NCBI GenBank assembly: GCA_024762755.1
Contig: JANTGX010000068.1
Span: forward strand, 1-9,455
DNA length: 9,455 nucleotides
From: Gammaproteobacteria bacterium
GTDB lineage: Bacteria; Pseudomonadota; Gammaproteobacteria; SZUA-152
Direction: 5' to 3'
Under the pieces are notes generated by a model, which was not told the origin of the DNA, searched no databases, and saw nothing but the letters and a program-made list of their open reading frames with translations. Position 1 is the stretch's first letter; the number at the start of each line of letters is the position of its first letter. This document shows positions 1-5,317 of this stretch, in pieces. The translations under genes were made by a program, and so were the position numbers.

Positions 1-198
1 GGTCGAGATATTGACCACCGCCGGCATCACCGACTTCAGCATGGGCGAGAGCGAAGGCCGGCCATGGTCGTTGAGAGTCAGTGGTGGAATGGCCGTTGCC
101 GCCTGAATAGGCAGTGCCTGGCCCAGCAACAAGAGGCTACAGAGTATGGCGAAAACAACAGACAGGTGGAGCTGACGACTACGCAACGGGTTCATCAT
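1..198 (-). CDS. HtrA/DegP-DegQ family periplasmic serine protease, N-terminal fragment (runs off the left edge)
   Basis: The visible 66 residues begin MMNPLRSRQL. They contain a basic N-terminus, a hydrophobic stretch (about residues 12-28, rich in L and V) and a likely signal-peptidase site near ALPIQAATA (residues 28-36). After this comes SLSPMLKSVMPAVVNIST (49-66), which matches the conserved start of the mature HtrA/Deg protease domain (DegP and DegQ have a similar APMLEKVxPxVV segment). The catalytic triad and PDZ domains would lie beyond the window, so activity cannot be checked. The start is supported by GAGGAG at 210-205, six bases before the first ATG (198-196); a second ATG follows at once. 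The family degrades or refolds damaged envelope proteins in the periplasm. The gene diverges from ppnN across about 240 bases. I looked there for a sigma-E type promoter and found no convincing match. The alternative is another trypsin-like envelope protease such as MucD or DegS; a signal peptide favours DegP/DegQ/MucD. Confidence 0.8.
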   Translation of the reverse strand, partial: MMNPLRSRQLHLSVVFAILCSLLLLGQALPIQAATAIPPLTLNDHGRPSLSPMLKSVMPAVVNIST

Positions 199-435
199 GT
201 CGATCTCCTCGGTGGGAAACGAATATGGGTTGATCACTCAGCTGGAAACAACAAAGGATATGTGAGTGCAATGACGGTTATTCAATGCCACACACGGCGC
301 AATTCGACCAGGGTACTGGTACAAGGCTGACAAAGCGGGTTAAATAGCGGCACTAAGTTTTGGCACGGGCGAACATTGTTGTCATTTGCCTGAGCCTGTG
401 AATCGGCCGGTGATGGAACAGGAGATCGAGGCGGT

Positions 436-1812
436 ATGAGCGACGGAAAACACAGCGTACGCGTAGCCCCCTATGGGCATCTGGATATTCTCTCCCAGCA
501 GGAGGTCGCCGATCTGGTGCACACCAGCGAATCGGGCGGCTGCTACGAGATCTTTCGACGCTGCGCCCTGGCGGTGCTCAACGTAGGCAGCACCCTGGAC
601 GACACCCGCGAGGTGTTGCAGCGGTTTCACGACTTCGATATCCACGTGGTGCCGGAGGAACGCGGCATCGAACTCGAGGTGATCAATGCACCGCCCAGCG
701 CCTTCGTCGATGGCGAGATGATCCTGGGTATTCGCGAACATCTGTTTGCCGTGTTGCGTGACATCGTCTACGAACGCAGCGAGATCGAGCACAGCGGGCG
801 CTTTCGATTGGACGACTCCAGCGGTATCACCAATGCCGTTTTCCATATCCTGCGCAACGCCAATATCCTGCGCACCCATGTCGAGCCGGACCTGGTGGTC
901 TGCTGGGGTGGCCATTCCATCGACCGCGAGGAATACGAATACACCAAGGAGGTGGGACATGAACTCGGGCTGCGGGGCCTGAATATCGGCACCGGCTGCG
1001 GCCCTGGCGCCATGAAGGGGCCGATGAAGGGAGCCACCATCAGCCATGCCAAACAGCGTGTGCACGACGGCCGCTACCTCGGCATCTCCGAGCCGGGCAT
1101 CATCGCCGCCGAGTCGCCCAACCCCATCGTCAACGAACTGGTGATCCTGCCCGACATCGAAAAGCGCCTGGAGGCCTTCGTGCGGGCCGGCCACGGCATC
1201 GTGGTGTTTCCCGGTGGCGTGGGGACGGCGGAGGAGATCCTCTACCTGCTCGGCATCCTGTTGCACCCGAAAAATGCCGAGATGCCCTTCCCCCTCGTCT
1301 TCAGTGGGCCGAAGCGCAGCGAGGCGTATTTCCGTCAGATACACCACTTCGTCGAACAGACCCTGGGTTTCGAGGCGCAGCAACGATACAAGATCATCAT
1401 CGACGATCCCGCCCTGGTGGCGCGCGAGATGCTCAATGGTATGCAAGCGGTGCGGCAGTATCGCCATGCCAACGGCGACGCCTACTATTTCAACTGGCTC
1501 CTGCACATCGACGCGGAGTTCCAACAGCCCTTCGAACCGAGCCATGAAAACATGGCGCGGCTGGAGCTGCACCGCGACCAGCCGAACCACCGCCTGGCCG
1601 CCAATCTGCGCCGAGCCTTTTCCGGCATCGTCGCCGGTAACGTAAAGGAAGAAGGAATTCGGGCCATCGAGGCCCATGGACCGTTCGAGATTCGTGGCGA
1701 CCGGGAGATCCTCGAGCCCCTCGACCAGCTGCTGCGGGCCTTCGTCGAACAGCAGCGCATGAAGCTGCCGGGTAAGGCCTACGAGCCGTGCTATCGCATC
1801 GTCAGCGAATGA
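436..1812 (+). CDS. ppnN: PpnN, pyrimidine/purine nucleotide 5'-monophosphate nucleosidase (LOG family)
   Basis: The 458-residue protein is almost the length of E. coli PpnN (formerly YgdH, 454 residues) and resembles it from start to end. PpnN hydrolyses the N-glycosidic bond of nucleoside monophosphates, giving a free base and ribose 5-phosphate. In E. coli it is a (p)ppGpp target that adjusts nucleotide pools. The LOG core is visible: GTGCGPGAMKGPMKGA near 185-200 and the signature PGGVGTAEE at 259-267, with the Arg/Glu region EKRLEAF just before it. The PpnN-specific N-terminal part (GHLDILSQQEV; ERGIELEVINAPPSAFVDG) and C-terminal part (PFEPSHENMA; RRAFSGIVAGNVKE; MKLPGKAYEPCY) are also conserved, which separates it from short cytokinin-type LOG proteins. 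The start ATG has AGGAG at 420-424. The cytosolic enzyme appears monocistronic. It ends a few bases before a hairpin shared with the convergent antitoxin-like gene. No damage is visible. Confidence 0.95.
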   Translation: MSDGKHSVRVAPYGHLDILSQQEVADLVHTSESGGCYEIFRRCALAVLNVGSTLDDTREVLQRFHDFDIHVVPEERGIELEVINAPPSAFVDGEMILGIREHLFAVLRDIVYERSEIEHSGRFRLDDSSGITNAVFHILRNANILRTHVEPDLVVCWGGHSIDREEYEYTKEVGHELGLRGLNIGTGCGPGAMKGPMKGATISHAKQRVHDGRYLGISEPGIIAAESPNPIVNELVILPDIEKRLEAFVRAGHGIVVFPGGVGTAEEILYLLGILLHPKNAEMPFPLVFSGPKRSEAYFRQIHHFVEQTLGFEAQQRYKIIIDDPALVAREMLNGMQAVRQYRHANGDAYYFNWLLHIDAEFQQPFEPSHENMARLELHRDQPNHRLAANLRRAFSGIVAGNVKEEGIRAIEAHGPFEIRGDREILEPLDQLLRAFVEQQRMKLPGKAYEPCYRIVSE

Positions 1813-1816
1813 AGAA

Positions 1817-1839
1817 ATGCCCGCCGGGTAGGCGGGCAT
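1817..1839 (-). terminator. Hairpin between convergent genes, best read as terminator for the minus-strand gene
   Basis: A perfect 9-bp stem (ATGCCCGCC, loop GGGTA, GGCGGGCAT) lies between the ppnN stop and the stop of the convergent gene. Read on the minus strand it is followed by the T-rich stretch TTCTTCATT, as in an intrinsic terminator. On the plus strand no T-run follows, so it would stop ppnN transcription less efficiently. The minus-strand tail overlaps the last ppnN codons. Confidence 0.65.
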
Positions 1840-1844
1840 GGCGG

Positions 1845-2288
1845 TCAGGTCTTGGACTTCGCCATGGCCGACTTGGCCTGTTGCTCGTCCAGATACCAGT
1901 CGAAGGAACAATCGATCTCCCGGCGCACGCGCACGATGCCGGCCAGCCCCTCCTCGATCATGAGCGAGATGGGCGTGCGTCCGTGCAGGCGGCGGTTGCG
2001 GCGGTAGAGCCAGAGCACGCCGGCACGGTCGTTGAGGGGGTTGGCCAGGCCCAGCGACTGTTCGATACCCAGCAGGTGCTCGACGCGGGTGTAGACCTCT
2101 TCGTCATCGGGCAACGGTGTGCCGTGGTGATAACGCTGCAGCGAGCGCGGCTTGGTCTCGACGGGAAGGCCCAGCAGGGTGATCTTGTCCCGGTCCTCAA
2201 CACCCCAGTTGTTGAGCAGCGAGATCATGATGCTGGCGAGGGCGGCCCCGTTGTCCTGTGGCGTGTCATCCTGTGGCTTGTCGGTCAT
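1845..2288 (-). CDS. Orphan Xre/MbcA/ParS (DUF2384)-type antitoxin-like protein
   Basis: This 147-residue protein has the layout of antitoxins that partner RES toxins. It has an N-terminal helical, putatively DNA-binding part (about 15-80, including LLGLP and LQRYHHGTPLPDD) followed by a C-terminal toxin-binding-like part (about 82-127). It is clearly related to the window's other antitoxin at 8199-8606. Shared positions include LLGL, L.RY..G.PL, RV.HLL....SL.L, an ND/NR-type turn, NR, TP, and G.AG...R..D at matching spacing. Unlike that gene, it has no RES toxin next to it: downstream is convergent ppnN and upstream the divergent L,D-transpeptidase. A lysine-rich C-terminal tail (QQAKSAMAKSKT) is extra. 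GAGG lies seven bases before the ATG. It may be a solitary regulator, a leftover of a lost toxin-antitoxin pair, or an extra antitoxin able to neutralise the RES toxin in trans. The family call rests on motif similarity to the second copy; the function is inferred. Confidence 0.7.
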   Translation of the reverse strand: MTDKPQDDTPQDNGAALASIMISLLNNWGVEDRDKITLLGLPVETKPRSLQRYHHGTPLPDDEEVYTRVEHLLGIEQSLGLANPLNDRAGVLWLYRRNRRLHGRTPISLMIEEGLAGIVRVRREIDCSFDWYLDEQQAKSAMAKSKT

Positions 2289-2302
2289 GGTGTTACCTCG
2301 TT

Positions 2303-2338
2303 CCGGACCCCTGTCCGGTCAGTCGATGGTGCGAAATC
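2303..2338. repeat. Hairpin followed by the motif GATGGTGCGAAATC (copy 1)
   Basis: A 6-bp inverted repeat, CCGGAC / GTCCGG with loop CCCT (2303-2318), is followed after six bases by GATGGTGCGAAATC (2325-2338). The same order, a short GC hairpin with a 4-base loop and then GACGGTGCGAAATC (one mismatch in 14), occurs at the right edge of the window. Here the element sits in the untranslated region just upstream of the orphan antitoxin-like gene. It could be a dispersed repeat, or a leader hairpin with a chance match; two copies are not enough to decide. Confidence 0.35.
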
Positions 2339-2494
2339 GTCTTGGCATTAAGCGTAATACAGGTGATCCTAGCATAAAAGCCGAGTGTTTTAGTACAGTA
2401 ATGCCCTCCCCCCACCCGCACAGACTCCCTATCCGCCGCCGTAGCCGGTACCATGCAGTCTCAAGCCGTCCCCAGTCACAGCCGTGAATACGCC

Positions 2495-3757
2495 ATGTCC
2501 CTCCTGGTTCGAAAACTGACCCGCCGCCTGATGCCCCTCCTCGTCGGCCTGTGCACGGCGCTGCCGGTGATGGCCGCCACCTTTCCCCTGCCGCCCGAGG
2601 GGAGCCGCCTGGTGGGGCGGACGCAGGTGGTCGTCAGCCAGGAGGCAGATACCCTGTTGGACATCGCCCGCCGGTTCGACATCGGCTACAACGAGATCGT
2701 CGCCGCCAATCCCGGCGTGGACCCCTGGCTGCCGGGCGAGGGTACCGAGGTCGTCGTCCCTTTGCGCTTTCTGCTGCCACCAGCGCCCTGGGAGGGCATC
2801 GTGGTCAACCTGGCCGAGATGCGCCTGTATTATTTTCCGCCGCCAGGCCGCGACCAGGCACGACGGGTGATCACCCATCCCATCGGCATCGGCCGCGAGG
2901 GTTGGGAGACACCGCTGGGCCGATTCAAGGTGATCGAGAAGATCGCCGGCCCGAGTTGGACCATGCCGGCAGAAATGGCAGCGGCCTTGCTGGCCCAGGG
3001 GGAGACGCCGCAGCGCCTGATCCCGCCAGGGCCAGACAATCCGCTGGGCGACTACGCCATGCAGCTGGATGCCCCCGGCATTCTCATCCACGGCACCAAC
3101 CGCCCCTACAGCATCGGCCTGCGGGTCAGCCACGGCTGCCTACGCATGTACCCGGAAGACCTCGCCGTGCTGTTTCCGCAGATCACCCGTGGAACACCGG
3201 TGCGCATCATCGACCAAGCCTTCAAGCTCAGCCGCGAGCCCGATGGCCTCTACCTCGAGGCCCATGCCGACGATGCAGCGGGCAACCTCACCCCCTTGGT
3301 CACGCAGTGGGTGGCCCTCGGCGGCGGCCGCCTGAGCGATGCCCAGTGGCAGTCCTTACTGGACGAGGCGAAACGGGCCAACGGTCTACCGCAACGGGTC
3401 GTCGCCTTCGCTCCGGCACCGGCCTGGCACCTGCAATTGGGCGCCTTTCGCAACCGGCAGCGCGCCGAACGGCTGCTCGCGCGGGTGCAGCAGGCAGGGC
3501 TGCCGAGTGGTCTTGTGGCGTGTGAGGAAGGGGGATTGTGCCGGGTGCTGCTGGGACCCTACCCGAGCAAGCCATCCCTGTGGGAGATGGCGGCACGGGT
3601 GAAGGCGAGATTGGGGATCAAAGCACTGGCGCTTCGCCTGGTGCCCCCAGTGATGCACCAGGCGCGTGTGGAAGCAGGTGTGGAAGCAGATGGAGTACCG
3701 CGCTCGCAGACTGCGGCGGCAGAGATAGGGACGGAGACAGAAGGCGTACGAAATTGA
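2495..3757 (+). CDS. Exported L,D-transpeptidase (ErfK/YcfS/YbiS type) with LysM-like region and C-terminal SPOR domain
   Basis: The 420-residue protein starts with a signal peptide (basic n-region VRKLTRR, hydrophobic core, cleavage near ALPVMA, residue 27). FPLPPEGSRLVG follows, a segment also typical of E. coli ErfK and its paralogues. Residues about 44-90 look LysM-like (DTLLDIARRFDIGYNEIVAANPG). The YkuD catalytic domain spans about 101-240: IVVNLAEMRLYYFP, H199 in IHGTNRPYSIGLR, and SHGCLRM with H213 and nucleophile C215. Residues about 311-382 (WHLQLGAFRNRQRAERL ... CRVLLGPYPSK) form a SPOR domain, which binds denuded glycan at division sites and is absent from the E. coli enzymes. ErfK-type enzymes attach Lpp to meso-DAP of peptidoglycan in the periplasm. 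A candidate substrate gene lies convergently just downstream. An in-frame ATG at 2453 would add 14 residues; neither start has a clear ribosome site, and 2495 gives the more normal signal peptide. Confidence 0.88.
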   Translation: MSLLVRKLTRRLMPLLVGLCTALPVMAATFPLPPEGSRLVGRTQVVVSQEADTLLDIARRFDIGYNEIVAANPGVDPWLPGEGTEVVVPLRFLLPPAPWEGIVVNLAEMRLYYFPPPGRDQARRVITHPIGIGREGWETPLGRFKVIEKIAGPSWTMPAEMAAALLAQGETPQRLIPPGPDNPLGDYAMQLDAPGILIHGTNRPYSIGLRVSHGCLRMYPEDLAVLFPQITRGTPVRIIDQAFKLSREPDGLYLEAHADDAAGNLTPLVTQWVALGGGRLSDAQWQSLLDEAKRANGLPQRVVAFAPAPAWHLQLGAFRNRQRAERLLARVQQAGLPSGLVACEEGGLCRVLLGPYPSKPSLWEMAARVKARLGIKALALRLVPPVMHQARVEAGVEADGVPRSQTAAAEIGTETEGVRN

Positions 3758-3761
3758 GCAG

Positions 3762-3785
3762 CGCCGCCCGTCAACCCGGGCGGCG
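3762..3785. terminator. GC-rich hairpin between convergent L,D-transpeptidase and lipoprotein genes
   Basis: A perfect 9-bp stem, CGCCGCCCG / CGGGCGGCG with the six-base loop TCAACC, begins four bases after the L,D-transpeptidase stop and ends 17 bases before the stop of the opposing lipoprotein gene. Neither strand carries a strong T-run directly after it (the minus side has CTGCTCAATTTC). It is probably a bidirectional terminator of moderate strength, judged by position and stem stability only. Confidence 0.55.
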
Positions 3786-3802
3786 TGCAACCTCGGCAGT
3801 GC

Positions 3803-4147
3803 CTACTTGCTGACCGCCTTCTGATACATGCGATCGGCCTTTTCGCTGGCCGCCTGAGCCTCGCGTCGGGCCGCCTCGGCCTCTCTCAGGGCCTTGTCGG
3901 CGGTTTCTTGGGCGGTGGCAGAATCGCTCTTGGCCGCATTGGCGGTCATGCGCGCCTCTTCGGCGACCTTCAGGGCACGGTCGGCAGCGGCCTTGGCCTC
4001 GGCGGCGGTGGTCTTGGCCTCTTGCGCGGTCTTCTGTGCCGCAGCGGCGGTGCTATTGGCCTTTTCCAGATCGGCGGTGGAGGCGCAGCCACCCAGCAAC
4101 AGGGTGGTCAGGGCAGTAGCGGTGAGCAGTTTCGGCATCTTGTTCAT
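3803..4147 (-). CDS. Lpp/OprI-like alanine-zipper outer-membrane lipoprotein
   Basis: The 114-residue protein has a short signal sequence (MNKMPKLLTATALTTLL) and a lipobox LLGG-C with the lipidated cysteine at position 21, followed by ASTADLEKANS. The rest is a continuous alanine-rich heptad-like helix (A-x-x-A spacing, residues about 30-108), as in Lpp and Pseudomonas OprI trimeric coiled coils. It ends in DRMYQKAVSK, close to the OprI-type ending (RM-x-x-KA-x-x-K). In Lpp the C-terminal lysine is linked to peptidoglycan by L,D-transpeptidases, so the same role is expected here. Residue 22 (Ala) is compatible with sorting to the outer membrane. The chosen ATG is preceded by AAAGGAAA; an upstream in-frame ATG (4225) would bury the signal peptide. 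At 114 residues it is longer than Lpp (78) or OprI (83), so it may span a wider gap. It lies 111 bases downstream of the ATP-grasp gene on the same strand, and could have its own promoter or receive readthrough. Confidence 0.82.
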   Translation of the reverse strand: MNKMPKLLTATALTTLLLGGCASTADLEKANSTAAAAQKTAQEAKTTAAEAKAAADRALKVAEEARMTANAAKSDSATAQETADKALREAEAARREAQAASEKADRMYQKAVSK

Positions 4148-4258
4148 GAGTGTTTCCTTTGAGTCTTGTGGGACGTACAAAAAATTCCTAGAACGGGACA
4201 ACGCGGCTAGTTTATCCGCAGACATGGCGCAAAGTAACCCCGATTAATACACAGGCCA

Positions 4259-5317
4259 TTACAGAGTCGCCAGCTCTGGGTTGCTGAAATTCCGATGGTA
4301 ACGGTGTTTCGCCTCGACCTTGCGTTCCAGGTCGTGGATCACCGCGCGGCAGAAATCGACCCCCTCCAACTCACCGGCACCAAACAGCCCGCCCGGGCTG
4401 AAGACATTGATCTCCATGAGTTTGTCTTCACCGACGATATCGATCCCCACCAGGAACATGCCGTCCTGCACCAGCTTGGGTCGTAGGGTCTCGGCCAGGG
4501 CCAGCATGGGCTCGGTCACCTCGACCTTGCGATGCCGGCCGCCGGCGGTCATGTTGTTGCGGATATCCTCGTCGGTCTTGTCACGTACGCGGCGGAAGGC
4601 GGCGTAATGCCCCGCAACGGTGAGGGGACGCCCGTTCATGAGAAACAATCGCACGTCCCCTTCCACGGCCTTGGGCAGGAATTCCTGCACGATGACATAA
4701 CCCTCGCGGCTGACCGCCTCGATGATCTGGTTGATGTTGGCGTGTTCACTGGGGGTGATGAGAAACACGTTGCGCCCGCCAGAGCCGGCGAGGGGCTTGA
4801 CGATCGCGGTGCCGCCCAACTCGTCGTGGATGAATTGTTTGATCTCGTCTCGCTGCCGGCTGATGAGGGTGAGCGGACGCACATGAGCGGGGAAGTACTG
4901 CAGGTACATCTTGTTCACCGCCACCGCCAGGCCGTCTGGATCGTTGACGACGATCACTCCATGGCGCCGGGCGAGGCGGCCGAAATTGATGCCGGCCAAC
5001 CGGGCCCATGGGCGCTCGATGACGTCTTCCGCGGGATCGTTGCGCAGAAACAGGACATCCATCTCTTCCAGGGTGATGCGTTCCTGGCGCGCCTCCTTGC
5101 CGCGCAGGGTGCGCAGATAGACCTTGTCGGAGCGATAGCGCCGTGGGGGCACGCTACGTGCCTTGGCGTGCACGTTCTCGTCGGCATCGTAGGTGAAGTC
5201 ACCGACGCCCAGGTACCACACCTCGTGGCCCAGGTTGGTGGCGGCCATGGCCAGGTGGGTAGTGGTGTAGCCGGCCCATTCGGTATCGATGTCATTGACG
5301 ACAAAGGCCAGTTTCAT
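4259..5317 (-). CDS. ATP-grasp ligase, glutathione synthetase (GshB)-like; last gene of the FGase-QEGLA-ligase operon
   Basis: The 352-residue protein has the GshB-type order. There is an N-terminal substrate-binding lobe starting KLAFVVNDIDTEWAGYTT, then LFLRNDPAED (89-98), NDPDGLAVAVNKMYLQYFP (125-143), the ATP-grasp loop IVKPLAGSGGRNVF (172-185), VQEFLPKAVEGDVRLFL (210-226), RNNMTAGGRH (253-262), and the metal/ATP site GIDIVG with LMEINVFSPGG (291-296; 300-310). All catalytic motifs look intact. Such enzymes join a carboxylate to an amine through an acyl-phosphate. True GshB joins gamma-glutamylcysteine to glycine, but the partners here suggest a different substrate, and no gshA is present. 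The start is the ATG at 5317: it overlaps the upstream stop as ATGA, and AAGGAG (5331-5326) lies eight bases before it; the GTG nine bases upstream would abut that site. The coupling suggests equal output with the QEGLA protein. The substrate is unknown; a role in adding an amino acid to a peptide or protein is inference. Confidence 0.85.
   Translation of the reverse strand: MKLAFVVNDIDTEWAGYTTTHLAMAATNLGHEVWYLGVGDFTYDADENVHAKARSVPPRRYRSDKVYLRTLRGKEARQERITLEEMDVLFLRNDPAEDVIERPWARLAGINFGRLARRHGVIVVNDPDGLAVAVNKMYLQYFPAHVRPLTLISRQRDEIKQFIHDELGGTAIVKPLAGSGGRNVFLITPSEHANINQIIEAVSREGYVIVQEFLPKAVEGDVRLFLMNGRPLTVAGHYAAFRRVRDKTDEDIRNNMTAGGRHRKVEVTEPMLALAETLRPKLVQDGMFLVGIDIVGEDKLMEINVFSPGGLFGAGELEGVDFCRAVIHDLERKVEAKHRYHRNFSNPELATL

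Noticed and set aside
360..380. TGGCAC-containing stretch considered as a sigma-54 promoter for ppnN
   Set aside because: The GC dinucleotide required about ten bases after the GG is missing.
382..1911. A 509-residue open frame on the minus strand opposite ppnN
   Set aside because: It is the antisense shadow of a gene with clear full-length PpnN homology; its product has no recognisable motif and GC-rich codon bias explains the open frame.
4259..5317. Annotating the ATP-grasp gene as gshB
   Set aside because: The fold matches, but there is no gshA nearby and the operon partners point to another substrate, so the symbol would over-claim.
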